A DNA stretch of 64,000 bases from Clostridium_AD sp036569345 (GTDB lineage: Bacteria; Bacillota; Clostridia; Clostridiales; Clostridiaceae), in the NCBI RefSeq assembly GCF_036569345.1, contig NZ_DATCQT010000018.1, forward strand, positions 1 through 64,000, read 5' to 3'. The notes below the pieces were generated by a model. It had not been told where the DNA came from, ran no database searches, and saw only the letters and a program-made list of their open reading frames with translations. Both the position numbers and the translations under genes were made by a program. Within the stretch, counting starts at the first letter, position 1, and each line of letters begins with the position of its first letter. Of the stretch, positions 14,557 through 24,360 are shown in pieces.

Positions 14557-17247
14557 CTATAGCAACTTAGCCCTTTTTACTAAATCATATAACTTATTAA
14601 ACCCATCCATAGGAGTTAGATTAAGAATATTAATATTTTTAATTTCCTTTAGCATGTTTTCCTTTTCTATATCTGCAAAATTAATTTGTATGACTTCATC
14701 TTCTTCTATGTTAGATTCATAAGTTGCGGCTGCCTCTCTCTGCACAATAGCTTCAATGTTTTTTTTATCACTAGCCTTATTGGATTGTTTATTTTTCAAA
14801 ATTTTCTTATCAATTAAATCAATTTCCGTAGTCTTATTAAGGCTTTCTAGTGATGTTAAAATTTCATTTGCCCTATTTATTACAGCTTTTGGAAGCCCCG
14901 CAAGTTTTGCAACTTCAATGCCATAAGATTCATCAGCTCCACCAGGTACGATTTTTCTAAGGAACACAATTTCATTCTCAATTTTCTTTACAGCTACAGA
15001 ATAATTTTTAACACCTTTAATCATACCCTCAAGCTTTGTAAGTTCATGATAATGCGTAGCAAATAATGTTTTGCTTCTTAAATTAGAATTCTTGCAAATA
15101 TACTCAATCACTGACCAAGCAATACTTAGTCCATCATAAGTACTAGTACCTCTACCTACCTCATCAAGTAAAACCAAACTTTTATTGGTTGCATTTTCTA
15201 ATATATTGGATACTTCCCACATCTCTACCATAAAGGTACTTTTACCTGCAGCAAGATCGTCTGATGCACCTATTCGTGTAAAGATTTTATCACATATAGA
15301 TATATCTGCTGACACGCTTGGAACAAAACTTCCCATTTGAGCCATAATAGTTATTAAAGCTACTTGACGCATATAGGTAGATTTACCTGCCATGTTGGGA
15401 CCAGTTATTAATAGTAATTGATTATCCATAGTATCCATATACGTATCATTTTCAATGAAAGTATTTGTAGGCATCATTTTCTCAACTACAGGGTGCCTTC
15501 CCCCTTTTATGTTCATTATACCCTTTGTATTTATTTTAGGTTTAGTATAATTATTCTCAAGAGCAATTGTAGCTAGTGAACTTAAACAATCTACTTCTGA
15601 TATTAACTTTGCAGTATTTTTCATTCTCTCAATATGTTTTTCAATTTCTTCTCTTATACCAGTAAATATTTCATATTCTATATTTACTAATTTTTCTTCT
15701 GCTCCTAATATCTTATTTTCCATTTCCTTAAGCTCTGGAGTAATATATCTCTCCGCATTAGATAAAGTTTGTTTTCTTATATACCTTCCCTCAGGAACTG
15801 AAGTTATGTTTAATTTAGTTACTTCAATATAATAACCAAACACTCTGTTGTATCCAACTTTTAATGATTTTATTCCAGTTATTTTTCTCTCGTCATTTTC
15901 TAATGTGGCAATCCACTGCTTACCGTGTGCCTTCGCCCGTCTAAGATCATCTATTTCACTATTAAAACCTACCTTAATGATATTTCCTTCTTTAATAGAA
16001 ATAGAAGGGTTTTCGATTATGGAATCATTGAGTGTTATAAATATATCTTGCAAATCATCTAATTCTGAATATACCTTTCTCATAAGTTTACTATTTAACT
16101 CAGCTAAAATTGATTTAACCTTTGGTATTTTTTCTATAGAATTCTTAAGAGAAATCAATTCCTTTGCATTAACATTTTTCGATGAAATTTTACCTACAAG
16201 TCTTTCTATATCATATATATCCATAAGCACTTCTTTTAAATCTTCGTGAAAGGTAGTAGTATTTTTCAATTCTTCTACGGCCTCTAATCTTTCATCTATT
16301 AAGTTTTTATTTATTAAAGGTTGATCTAGCCATTTACGGAGTCTTCTAGCCCCCATGGCAGTGCTAGTTCTATCTAACACCCATAGCAGCGAGCCTTTCT
16401 TAGTTTTATCTCTTAAAGTTTCAGTGAGTTCTAAGTTTCTCCTAGAATTTGCATCTAAACTTACATAATCTAAAATATCATAATGATCTATAGTATCTAT
16501 GTGAGAAAGAGAATTCTTTTGTGTATCTATAATATAACTAAGAAGTCCTGAAATGCCCCTAAGTAAAGTTTGCGAGAATGTGTTATCACGAAAATTATGA
16601 AACTGATTTATAATTAAACTATCATCCCTCATAATAAAATAATCATTTGGATAAGCAGAATATGTAACATTAAATTTTTCTTTTATAACGGACAATATTC
16701 CCTCTGATAAATATTCTGAGATAATAATTTCTTTTGGGGTAAACTTTGAAATTTCATCTAATATGGTAACAATGTTAACTTTAGTTTCTGTGCAAGTAAA
16801 TTCACCAGTTGATACATCACAAAAACACAATGCACAGAAATCAATTATTTTGTCAATGTATATGCTCATTACATAATTATTTTTGGTTTCTTCCAAAAAC
16901 CCGGAATCAGTATAAGTTCCTGGCGTAATTATTTTAATAATCTCTCTTTTAACAATGCCCTTTGCAAGTGCCGGATCTTCTACTTGTTCGCATATAGCAA
17001 CTTTATATCCTTTTGAAATTAACCTTCCTACATATGTATTTGCAGCATGATAAGGAATTCCACACATAGGCGCTCTTTTTTCCAGACCACAATCTCGTCC
17101 TGTTAGAACAAGTTCCAGTTCTTTTGCTGCAACCTCTGCATCTGTAAAAAACATTTCATAAAAGTCACCTAATCTAAAAAATAATATACAGTCCGTACAT
17201 GTTTCCTTTATTTCAAAATATTGTATCATCATTGGAGTTAATGCCAT
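14557..17247 (-). CDS. mutS: DNA mismatch recognition protein MutS
   Basis: MutS binds mispaired DNA. The N-terminal mismatch-binding loop is 'LFFRLGDFYEMFFTDAE', with the conserved Phe and Glu of the F-x-E motif. The core and clamp domains follow, and the C-terminal ATPase has Walker A 'ITGPNMAGKSTYMRQ', 'FTRIGASDDLAAGKSTFM' and Walker B 'LVLLDEVGRGTSTYDG'. At 896 residues it is typical. AAGGTGG precedes the ATG. mutL starts 44 bases past the stop, where the last 12 bases of mutS are duplicated once. The pair is the core of methyl-independent mismatch repair. Confidence 0.98.
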   Translation of the reverse strand: MALTPMMIQYFEIKETCTDCILFFRLGDFYEMFFTDAEVAAKELELVLTGRDCGLEKRAPMCGIPYHAANTYVGRLISKGYKVAICEQVEDPALAKGIVKREIIKIITPGTYTDSGFLEETKNNYVMSIYIDKIIDFCALCFCDVSTGEFTCTETKVNIVTILDEISKFTPKEIIISEYLSEGILSVIKEKFNVTYSAYPNDYFIMRDDSLIINQFHNFRDNTFSQTLLRGISGLLSYIIDTQKNSLSHIDTIDHYDILDYVSLDANSRRNLELTETLRDKTKKGSLLWVLDRTSTAMGARRLRKWLDQPLINKNLIDERLEAVEELKNTTTFHEDLKEVLMDIYDIERLVGKISSKNVNAKELISLKNSIEKIPKVKSILAELNSKLMRKVYSELDDLQDIFITLNDSIIENPSISIKEGNIIKVGFNSEIDDLRRAKAHGKQWIATLENDERKITGIKSLKVGYNRVFGYYIEVTKLNITSVPEGRYIRKQTLSNAERYITPELKEMENKILGAEEKLVNIEYEIFTGIREEIEKHIERMKNTAKLISEVDCLSSLATIALENNYTKPKINTKGIMNIKGGRHPVVEKMMPTNTFIENDTYMDTMDNQLLLITGPNMAGKSTYMRQVALITIMAQMGSFVPSVSADISICDKIFTRIGASDDLAAGKSTFMVEMWEVSNILENATNKSLVLLDEVGRGTSTYDGLSIAWSVIEYICKNSNLRSKTLFATHYHELTKLEGMIKGVKNYSVAVKKIENEIVFLRKIVPGGADESYGIEVAKLAGLPKAVINRANEILTSLESLNKTTEIDLIDKKILKNKQSNKASDKKNIEAIVQREAAATYESNIEEDEVIQINFADIEKENMLKEIKNINILNLTPMDGFNKLYDLVKRAKLL

Positions 17248-17326
17248 TTTAATTCCACCTTGCTTTTACTGTGCGTAGAAATAAATCCTAACTTAAATCT
17301 ACTCACAGAAATTAAATTATTATAGT

Positions 17327-18664
17327 TTAAATACTAACTAATATTTCTTCACCCATAAGTGAAAAAGAGTGTGCATCAGTTATTAGAACTGAAACAAGAT
17401 CTCCAATTGCTTTATTGTTTCCGTCGAAGTTCACTACTTTCCCATTTCGAGTCCTTCCTGTTAATTTACTTTTATCATTTTTACTATGACCTTCTACTAG
17501 AACTTCTACAATTTTACCAATGCAATCTTTATTTCTTTCAGCGCAATTTCTATTAACAACCTCAATTAATCTATTAAATCTTTCATGTTTAACATCTTCT
17601 GGTATTTGCTCTAGCATTTCATCTGCCGGTGTTCCTTTTCTTTTAGAATAAAGGTACGTAAATGCTAAATTAAATTTCACCTCTTCCATAAGGCTTAATG
17701 TCTGCGCAAAATCTTCCTCAGTTTCCCCTGGAAATCCAACGATAATATCTGTACTGAGTCCAACATTTGGTATTGTATTTCTAATATTTTCAACCAATTT
17801 TAAATATTCTTCTCTAGTATAATGTCTATTCATTTTATGTAGAAGATTAGATGAACCTGATTGTACTGGCAAATGAATTTGCTCACAAATTTTATCACCT
17901 TCAGCAATTACCTCTATTACATCATTGGATAAATCTTTAGGATGAGATGTCAAAAATCTTATTCTCTCTAAATCCTCAATGTTGTTAATTCTCTTAAGTA
18001 ACTGCGCAAAATTTATTTCAGGACTTAATCCCTTGCCGTAAGAATTAACATTTTGACCAAGTAAAGTTATTTCTTTGTACCCTTTTGCAACCATGGCTAT
18101 TATTTCATTTATAATATCTTCTGGATTTCGACTTCTCTCACGTCCTCTTACATAAGGTACTATGCAATAAGTACAAAAATTATTGCAACCATACATAATT
18201 GTAACAAAGCCTTTTATATTATTTTCCCTATCTATTGGAATTCCTTCTATGATAGCTTCTTCCTTATCCCAGATTTCTACAATAGATGACTCTCCGCCTT
18301 GTATTCTTTTTAAGTACTCTGGAAATTTATAAGCATTATGTGTCCCAATAATAATATCTACAAATGGAAATTTAGTAATTATATGTTTTGCCATACCATC
18401 TTGTTGCATCATACATCCAATAACCGCAATAATAAGGTTTGGATTTTGTTTTTTCAATGTTTTTAAGGCACCAATATTCCCATCAGCCTTTTGCTCTGCG
18501 TTTTCTCTAACACAACAAGTATTGAATACAATTATGTCAGCATCTTCTTTATCCGTAGTTCTTTTATATCCCACTGGTATTAACATACCGGATAATTTTT
18601 CAGAGTCTTCCTCATTCATTTGACAACCCCATGTTTCTATATAATATTTAAGTATCTCATTCAT
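17327..18664 (-). CDS. miaB: tRNA-2-methylthio-N6-dimethylallyladenosine synthase MiaB
   Basis: MiaB is a radical-SAM enzyme that adds a methylthio group to i6A37, the product of MiaA. The N-terminal domain ('YYIETWGCQMNEEDSEKLSG', with Cys at about 12, 48 and 82) binds the auxiliary cluster. 'YGCNNFCTYCIVPYVRGRER' is the radical-SAM CxxxCxxC motif, and a C-terminal TRAM domain follows. The ATG at 18664 has AAAGGAG 9 bases upstream and matches usual MiaB starts, so it is preferred to the ATG 14 codons earlier. It lies about 80 bases upstream of mutS and may be co-transcribed with it. Confidence 0.97.
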   Translation of the reverse strand: MNEILKYYIETWGCQMNEEDSEKLSGMLIPVGYKRTTDKEDADIIVFNTCCVRENAEQKADGNIGALKTLKKQNPNLIIAVIGCMMQQDGMAKHIITKFPFVDIIIGTHNAYKFPEYLKRIQGGESSIVEIWDKEEAIIEGIPIDRENNIKGFVTIMYGCNNFCTYCIVPYVRGRERSRNPEDIINEIIAMVAKGYKEITLLGQNVNSYGKGLSPEINFAQLLKRINNIEDLERIRFLTSHPKDLSNDVIEVIAEGDKICEQIHLPVQSGSSNLLHKMNRHYTREEYLKLVENIRNTIPNVGLSTDIIVGFPGETEEDFAQTLSLMEEVKFNLAFTYLYSKRKGTPADEMLEQIPEDVKHERFNRLIEVVNRNCAERNKDCIGKIVEVLVEGHSKNDKSKLTGRTRNGKVVNFDGNNKAIGDLVSVLITDAHSFSLMGEEILVSI

Positions 18665-18778
18665 TAGTGCATTCTCCTTTATAAAAAAAGTATTACTATC
18701 TATCATTATATATAATTTCCAAGCTTTTTTAAAGCTATTTTTAATATTTGGATATATTTAATCATTTTTTAAATTTAC

Positions 18779-18808
18779 TTGAAATATATGTCCCAGTTAG
18801 ACTATAAT
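18779..18808 (+). promoter_or_regulatory. Probable promoter for the small ORF and aminotransferase
   Basis: TTGAAA, an 18-base spacer and TATAAT form a good vegetative promoter in the divergent gap after miaB. A second TATAAT lies about 25 bases downstream (near 18830) without a clear -35. The leader to the small ORF would be about 125 bases. Confidence 0.5.
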
Positions 18809-18939
18809 ATTATTAATTTCTTTTGCAGTATAATATGGAAAAAAATTCATTAAAATATTTTTTTTTATGTTATATATCATTTTATGATTTAAATAAATTT
18901 CTGTTTTTAGGATAAGCTACCTAAAAGGAGTGATTTTAT

Positions 18940-19098
18940 ATGTATGATGCAAAAAAAGATGAAAATGTTAGGGATACAAAATTGCGATATAATTGTATAG
19001 GTGATAGAGGTTATTATTGTATGTGTAAGCATAATAATATGGTGAATATGCAAGTATCCTCTGTACCTGTTCAGATTATAACAAAAGAATTTAATTAA
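18940..19098 (+). CDS. Small 52-residue Cys-containing protein, unknown
   Basis: An ATG follows a strong AAAAGGAG site by 9 bases. The 52-residue frame is hydrophilic at the start (MYDAKKDENVRDTKLRYN), then has 'CIGDRGYYCMCKHNN', with three Cys in 11 residues, and ends in a Val/Ile-rich tail (MQVSSVPVQIITKEFN). No signal peptide or membrane helix. The three Cys and Tyr-rich centre suggest a structural or metal-binding peptide, possibly spore-associated, but no family is recognised. It precedes the aminotransferase by 36 bases and probably shares its mRNA. Confidence 0.6.
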   Translation: MYDAKKDENVRDTKLRYNCIGDRGYYCMCKHNNMVNMQVSSVPVQIITKEFN

Positions 19099-19134
19099 TT
19101 TTTAATTTTTATTGATGATGGGGAGGGTAACATT

Positions 19135-20331
19135 ATGAAATTATCTAACAGACTTGAATCTATGCAATTTTCAACCATTCGTAAACTATCTCCTTTTGCA
19201 GAAGATGCAACAAAAAGAGGGATTAGTGTATATCATCTTAACATAGGTCAACCAGATATACATACTCCTGATACTTTTATGAAAGGGATAAACAGCTACA
19301 CTGACAAAGTACTTGGATATGTTAATTCTCGGGGAATGGATCCATTAATTGAAAGTTTTATAAAGTATTATAAAGAATGGGATATAGAATTTTCAAAAAA
19401 TGATATTATGGTAACTAATGGAGGTTCAGAAGCTATAATGTTCGCACTTATTGCTATTTGTGACCCAGGTGATGAAATTATAGTTCCTGAACCATTTTAT
19501 ACAAATTATAATAGTTTGGCTGATTTAGCTTCCGTTAAAATTGTTCCATTTATTACAAAGGCAGAAGATGGTTTTCACTTACCCTCCAAAGAAGAAATTA
19601 CAAATAAGATTACAAATAAAACTAGAGCAATAATGGTATCGAATCCTGGAAATCCTACCGGTGTTGTTTATACAGAGGAAGAAATAAGAATGCTTGCTGA
19701 TATTGTTAGTGAAAATGATTTATTTCTAATTTCTGATGAAGTATATAGAGAATTTGTTTATGACGGTTTAAAACATACTTCTGCCTTATATATGAAGGAT
19801 ATTGAAGAAAAAATAATATTAATTGATAGTATATCTAAACGTTACAGTGCTTGTGGTGCTAGGGTCGGATTAGTCGCATCAAAACATAAAGATCTTATGA
19901 ATCAGATACTAAAATTAGGACAATCTAGGCTTTGTGTACCAGTTATCGAGCAAGTAGCAGCAGCTAATTTAATCAACACGCCTAAATCATATTTTATAGA
20001 AGTGAAAAAAGAGTATGAAGAAAGAAGGAATATTTTACATAAATACCTATCGAAAATACCTGGGGTTATTTGTCAAAAACCAACAGGAGCATTTTATGTA
20101 GTAGCAAAGCTTCCAATAAAAAGTGGAGAAGATTTTGCAAAATGGTTACTAACAGATTTTAATTATAATAACAAGACAGTAATGGTAGCCCCTGCCGAAG
20201 GCTTCTATGCAACTAAAGGCCTTGGCATAAATGAAATTAGATTATCTTACTGTTTAAATACAACTGCATTAAAAGATGCTATGGAAATACTCGGAATAGC
20301 TCTTGAGAAATATATAGCATTAAATAGATAA
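19135..20331 (+). CDS. PLP-dependent class I/II aminotransferase
   Basis: A fold-type I aminotransferase of 398 residues. 'SNPGNPTGVVYTEEEI' is the substrate-binding loop, 'FLISDEVYREFVYDG' carries the PLP-binding Asp and Tyr, and 'SISKRYSACGARVG' has the Lys that forms the aldimine. 'NEIRLSYCLNT' near the end holds the Arg that binds the alpha-carboxylate. The subfamily resembles aspartate or aromatic aminotransferases; the exact amino acid cannot be read off. A GGGGAGG site precedes the ATG. It is the second gene after the small Cys peptide. A second, distinct aminotransferase is at 30676. Confidence 0.9.
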   Translation: MKLSNRLESMQFSTIRKLSPFAEDATKRGISVYHLNIGQPDIHTPDTFMKGINSYTDKVLGYVNSRGMDPLIESFIKYYKEWDIEFSKNDIMVTNGGSEAIMFALIAICDPGDEIIVPEPFYTNYNSLADLASVKIVPFITKAEDGFHLPSKEEITNKITNKTRAIMVSNPGNPTGVVYTEEEIRMLADIVSENDLFLISDEVYREFVYDGLKHTSALYMKDIEEKIILIDSISKRYSACGARVGLVASKHKDLMNQILKLGQSRLCVPVIEQVAAANLINTPKSYFIEVKKEYEERRNILHKYLSKIPGVICQKPTGAFYVVAKLPIKSGEDFAKWLLTDFNYNNKTVMVAPAEGFYATKGLGINEIRLSYCLNTTALKDAMEILGIALEKYIALNR

Positions 20332-20332
20332 A

Positions 20333-20382
20333 AATAATATAAAGGGAATAGATGTAACACCATCTATTCCCTTTATATTATT
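20333..20382. terminator. Bidirectional terminator between convergent genes
   Basis: A perfect 22-bp stem with a 6-base loop; its outer part is A/T only, giving U-rich 3' arms on both strands. It ends the aminotransferase transcript, and the minus-strand GNAT stop codon falls in its right edge. Confidence 0.85.
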
Positions 20383-21250
20383 AAACTATAGTTTTTTGCC
20401 AAGTGTAGAATTCTTTTTTAACCTTAAATCCTACAGACTGATATAATTTTAAAGCAACAACATTATTTGAATCTACCCTTAATAAGACTTTAGAAAAGTC
20501 ATTATCCATAGCTAGATTAAGTAAATAATGTAAAAGTGATTGTCCATATCCTTCTTTTCTATATTTTTCTATTATTCCAAAATTTACTATAATAGCCTTT
20601 TTATCTTCAACTATAATTTGACCATATCCAATTGGTATACTATCAAATTCTATAAATATCGCACCTTTATCTAAGTAGTATTCTTGTGCTTCATCATAAT
20701 AGATATCTTCTATATTTATCGGAATCCTATCATCATTTTTAAATATTTCATTTTGCAAAAGGCAACGTATTTTTTCATCTTTATCCTTTTTCACTATAGA
20801 AAAAGTAATCTTTTCAGAAGCAAATGTATTAAGATACTCCGTGTTATCTTTTTCAAGTTCAATATATCCCTTAGCCCTATTAAATCGTAGTTTTTTCAAA
20901 ATATCTATGCTTAATTCATTCTCTTCACACTCATAAGTTATTAAACTATTACTAACTAGTGATTTGATTAAAATATCATAATAATAAATCAAATTTTTAT
21001 CCTCTAATACATTTAGTGCATAGATAGAACTATGATATTTATTCTGTTTTTCATACCATATATAACCTAAATAATCTTTTTCTTTTATTAGTAAATTTAC
21101 ATTTTTTCTCAAAAACAATTTTTGAATAATATTACTACTATCATATTGCTCAAAGAAATCTTTGTTTGATAAACTAAAGTTAGTATTAAATTTATTAATT
21201 TCTCTAAAACTATCAATATTTTTTAAAGTTAGACTTATTGATTTACACAT
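20381..21250 (-). CDS. GNAT-family acetyltransferase, two-domain
   Basis: At 289 residues it is double the size of a single GNAT. The C-terminal half (about 155-285) is a clear GNAT: 'NFGIIEKYRKEGYGQSLLHY' is the acetyl-CoA loop (R-K-x-G-Y/x-G) and 'NNVVALKLYQSVGFKVKKEF' the final motif. The N-terminal half looks like a degenerate copy of the fold with no obvious CoA loop. Such tandem arrangements occur in several GNAT subgroups. GGAG lies 9 bases before the ATG. It follows ispH by about 120 bases with no visible terminator between. Substrate unknown. Confidence 0.8.
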   Translation of the reverse strand: MCKSISLTLKNIDSFREINKFNTNFSLSNKDFFEQYDSSNIIQKLFLRKNVNLLIKEKDYLGYIWYEKQNKYHSSIYALNVLEDKNLIYYYDILIKSLVSNSLITYECEENELSIDILKKLRFNRAKGYIELEKDNTEYLNTFASEKITFSIVKKDKDEKIRCLLQNEIFKNDDRIPINIEDIYYDEAQEYYLDKGAIFIEFDSIPIGYGQIIVEDKKAIIVNFGIIEKYRKEGYGQSLLHYLLNLAMDNDFSKVLLRVDSNNVVALKLYQSVGFKVKKEFYTWQKTIV

Positions 21251-21373
21251 TTAACTTAACTCCATTAATTTTTATTTTTACATAATTTTAATTTCCAAAC
21301 TAATCTTATTTTTAATATAAGCATAATAAGTTCTCTTCTTTAATAGTTTTTTGTTTGTAATTTTAATTTATAT

Positions 21374-22213
21374 TTAATTGAGTTTTGAAATTGCTTCCTT
21401 GATAATCCAATCTGGTGTGGAGGCTCCAGCTGTAACCCCTATACTTTTAATGTTTTTGTCTTTTAAAAATTCATCCGGAATACCTAAGAAATTTTCTACA
21501 TGTACTGTTTTTTCACAATTCTTCTTACATATTTCGTAAAGTTTTGTAGTATTGGAACTATTAAAACCACCAATAACAAGCATAACATCCACTTTTTTTG
21601 AAAGTTCCTCTGCTGATTTTTGACGTACTTCTGTTGCACTACAAATAGTGTTGAATGCAACAATCTCCTTACTGGTTTTTATAATCTTAGTTAATACAGC
21701 TTCCCAAGTAGATTGTCTTTCAGTTGTCTGAGACACTACACATACCCTATTTGATATTACATCAAATTCCTCACCAGTCTTAAGTATTAATGCAGAATTA
21801 TTACACCATCCATTTATTCCAATAACCTCAGGATGATTTTTATCTCCTACAATAATTATTTGATATCTTAAATCGTAGTATTTCTTCACTTTCATATGAA
21901 TATTCCCTACATAGGGGCATGTTGCATCTACTATATTAAGTCTAGTTTTCTTTAAAATATTTAACGTTTCTTCAGATACTCCATGTGATCTTATGATGAG
22001 TGTATCATTTTCTTTTAATATGGCAATATCATCAAGTTCTATTGGATATATTGAATTTTCTTTTAAAAAATTAACAACATCATTATTATGTATAAGTGGT
22101 CCTAGTGTATATATCTTAGTCTTGTACTTTTCTTTCATATTTAAAGCGGTTTCTACTGCTCGTTTAACCCCAAAACAAAAACCAGCGCTGTTCGCAAGTG
22201 TTATTGTTTTCAT
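21374..22213 (-). CDS. ispH: 4-hydroxy-3-methylbut-2-enyl diphosphate reductase IspH
   Basis: IspH performs the last step of the MEP isoprenoid pathway, reducing HMBPP to IPP and DMAPP with a 4Fe-4S cluster. The three cluster Cys are present: 'SAGFCFGVKRAV', 'DATCPYVG' and 'FNTICSATEVRQ'. The substrate-binding 'IIRSHGVSEE' and 'GDKNHPEV' are also there. At 279 residues it is the short form, without the fused ribosomal S1 domain seen in some clostridia. AAGGAGG precedes the ATG. It lies 41 bases after cmk, an association common in Firmicutes. ispG and dxr of the same pathway are at the other end of the window. Confidence 0.97.
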   Translation of the reverse strand: MKTITLANSAGFCFGVKRAVETALNMKEKYKTKIYTLGPLIHNNDVVNFLKENSIYPIELDDIAILKENDTLIIRSHGVSEETLNILKKTRLNIVDATCPYVGNIHMKVKKYYDLRYQIIIVGDKNHPEVIGINGWCNNSALILKTGEEFDVISNRVCVVSQTTERQSTWEAVLTKIIKTSKEIVAFNTICSATEVRQKSAEELSKKVDVMLVIGGFNSSNTTKLYEICKKNCEKTVHVENFLGIPDEFLKDKNIKSIGVTAGASTPDWIIKEAISKLN

Positions 22214-22254
22214 TATTTCGCCTCCTTAAATAAAGTAATTAAAAAAACACTGAA

Positions 22255-22917
22255 TTATTTTATTTTGGTCTTAGAATTAATACATGACTCTATGGCTTTC
22301 ACTACTCCATTAATATCTAATGCTGAAGAGTCTATTTCTATAGCATCTATGGCCTTTGTCAGAGGGCTAACTGCCCTGTGTGAATCAATATAATCTCTTT
22401 TTATAATATCTCTTAAAATGGCATTGTAATCGACATCTATTGCCTTTAAAATTAATTCTTCATATCTTCTTTTCGCTCTTTCTTCACTGCTAGCGGTTAA
22501 GTAAAATTTAAAAGTAGCATCTTTTAATACAACTGTTCCTATATCACGACCATCCATAATAACATTGAATTTTTTAGCTATGTTTTGCTGTAACATAACA
22601 AGAATTTCTCTAATTTCAGGCACGGCTGCGTACTTTGAAACATTATTGCTTATAATAGGCATATTTATCATATCTGTCAGATCTTCATTATTAACAAATA
22701 AATTGTCCTTTTCAAAATGCATTTCTAAAGATTTCACTAGTTTAACTAAGTCATTCACATCATTTTCTGAAACATTTGCATTCATAGCCTTTAAAGTAAC
22801 AGCTCTATACATTGCTCCTGTATTTATGTACATAAGATTGAACTTTTCACCTATGATTTTGGCAATAGTACTTTTTCCAGCACCTGCGGGTCCATCTATG
22901 GCAACAGATATATTCAT
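22255..22917 (-). CDS. cmk: Cytidylate kinase
   Basis: CMK phosphorylates CMP and dCMP. The P-loop 'IDGPAGAGKSTIAK' starts the protein. 'LMYINTGAMYRAVTLKAM' is the NMP-binding entry, 'VIMDGRDIGTVVLKDA' contacts the base, and 'SSEERAKRRYEEL' and 'RDYIDSHRAVSPL' form the lid and Arg-rich region. Length (220) is standard. AAAGGTGG precedes the ATG. It is central in a compact run with the FAD-dependent oxidoreductase upstream and ispH downstream, about 40 bases apart on each side. Confidence 0.97.
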   Translation of the reverse strand: MNISVAIDGPAGAGKSTIAKIIGEKFNLMYINTGAMYRAVTLKAMNANVSENDVNDLVKLVKSLEMHFEKDNLFVNNEDLTDMINMPIISNNVSKYAAVPEIREILVMLQQNIAKKFNVIMDGRDIGTVVLKDATFKFYLTASSEERAKRRYEELILKAIDVDYNAILRDIIKRDYIDSHRAVSPLTKAIDAIEIDSSALDINGVVKAIESCINSKTKIK

Positions 22918-22957
22918 TATATTCCACCTTTCATTTGTAAAATCACTACATCTAGCA

Positions 22958-24184
22958 CTAGTCTACTCCTACATTATTTCCAGCTAAATAACCCGTTGAT
23001 AATGCTATTTGAAGATTATAACCACCGGTATATGCGTCTACGTCTATCATTTCACCTGCAAAATAAAGATTATCTATTAACTTTGATCTCATAGTCGAAG
23101 CATCTATTTCCAAAGTATCAATCCCACCACTTGTTATGATTGCTTCCTCTATTGGCCTAAGACCTTTAATGTGAAGGGGTAAATTCTGAAGTAAATTAAC
23201 TACGATTTTTCTTTCTTCTTTAGTAATTGAATTCACTTTTTTATTTTCATCAATATTAGATAATTGAATTATTGTATTAATCATTTTACTTGGAAGTAAA
23301 TCATTTAATGAATTTTTAAAATCTTTGTTTGCGTACTTTAAAAAATCACTTTGAATTCGTTTATCTAGCTGAATTTCGCTTAATGCTGGCTTTAGATTTA
23401 TAAAAGCCTTTAATTTTTTCCCTTCACTTACAAAACAACTGCCACTTAAAACAATTGGACCTGAAATACCGTAGTGAGTAAAAAGCATTTCTCCAAATTC
23501 TTTATATATATTCTTATTCGCACTGTCTGTAATTTTAAATTCCACATTTTTTAGAGAAAGACCTTGTAAATCTTTAATCCAATCTTCTTCTATTTCAATT
23601 GGTACAAGTGAAGCTTTAGGTTTAATTATATTGTGACCTAATAAGCGAGAATAAGTTAACCCTTCACCGGATGAACCTGTTTGTGGATATGATAGACCAC
23701 CAGTACATAATATAATGTAATCTCCATTCACTGTGCTTCCATTTGCAAGTTCAACTCCAACAACTCTCTGATTATTCCTAATTAATTTTTTCACTTTTGA
23801 ATTTAATAAAACTTCAACATTTTTATTTTTTAATTCAATATTAAAAGCTTTTATAATATCTGAAGACTTATCTGATTCAGGAAATACTCTATCTCCTCTT
23901 TCTACTTTAAGGCTAACTCCGAGCTCTTTAAAGAAATTCATTGTATCTTCATTTGTAAAGGAATATAAAGAACTATATAAAAAATGAGGATTACATGGTA
24001 TATTTTCAAAAAAATCACCAATATCCTTCGCATTTGTAATATTGCATCTTCCTTTGCCAGTTATAAAAAGTTTTCTTCCCAATTTTTCATTCTTTTCAAT
24101 GAGTACCACATCGTGTTTAGATGAAGCTGTAACAGCCGCCATCATTCCCGCTGGTCCTCCTCCAATAATAATTATTTTTGACAC
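22958..24184 (-). CDS. FAD/NAD(P)-dependent oxidoreductase, HI0933/BaiN family
   Basis: A 408-residue flavoprotein. 'IIIGGGPAGMMAAVTASSKH' is the Rossmann ADP-binding loop and 'EKLGRKLFITGKGRCNITN' is the fingerprint of the HI0933/YhiN family. 'CTGGLSYPQTGSSGEG' and C-terminal 'ITSGGIDTLEIDAST' and 'AGEMIDVDAYTGGYNLQIA' complete the family pattern. BaiN in bile-acid-converting clostridia belongs here, but the natural substrate of most members is unknown. Two adjacent starts (GTG and TTG) share a GGGAG site; GTG has the better spacing. It heads the baiN-like-cmk-ispH run. Confidence 0.88.
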   Translation of the reverse strand: MSKIIIIGGGPAGMMAAVTASSKHDVVLIEKNEKLGRKLFITGKGRCNITNAKDIGDFFENIPCNPHFLYSSLYSFTNEDTMNFFKELGVSLKVERGDRVFPESDKSSDIIKAFNIELKNKNVEVLLNSKVKKLIRNNQRVVGVELANGSTVNGDYIILCTGGLSYPQTGSSGEGLTYSRLLGHNIIKPKASLVPIEIEEDWIKDLQGLSLKNVEFKITDSANKNIYKEFGEMLFTHYGISGPIVLSGSCFVSEGKKLKAFINLKPALSEIQLDKRIQSDFLKYANKDFKNSLNDLLPSKMINTIIQLSNIDENKKVNSITKEERKIVVNLLQNLPLHIKGLRPIEEAIITSGGIDTLEIDASTMRSKLIDNLYFAGEMIDVDAYTGGYNLQIALSTGYLAGNNVGVD

Positions 24185-24308
24185 CAAATCACTCCCTAAT
24201 AATACTTACTAATATAATTTGAATTTGTTAAACCATATTTAAACATAAATATAGTTATTTTGATTTTTTATAGCATAATTACTTTTATAAGTAATACTGC
24301 AAAATTAA

Positions 24309-24337
24309 AAGAGAATCCTAAGTAAGAGGATTCTCTT
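24309..24337 (-). terminator. Terminator downstream of the RpiR-type regulator
   Basis: AAGAGAATCCT and its exact complement form an 11-bp stem with a 7-base loop, followed on the minus strand by TTAATTTTG. It is about 80 bases past the regulator's stop. Confidence 0.75.
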
Positions 24338-24360
24338 CGAAATATTTACTCAAGAATTAA

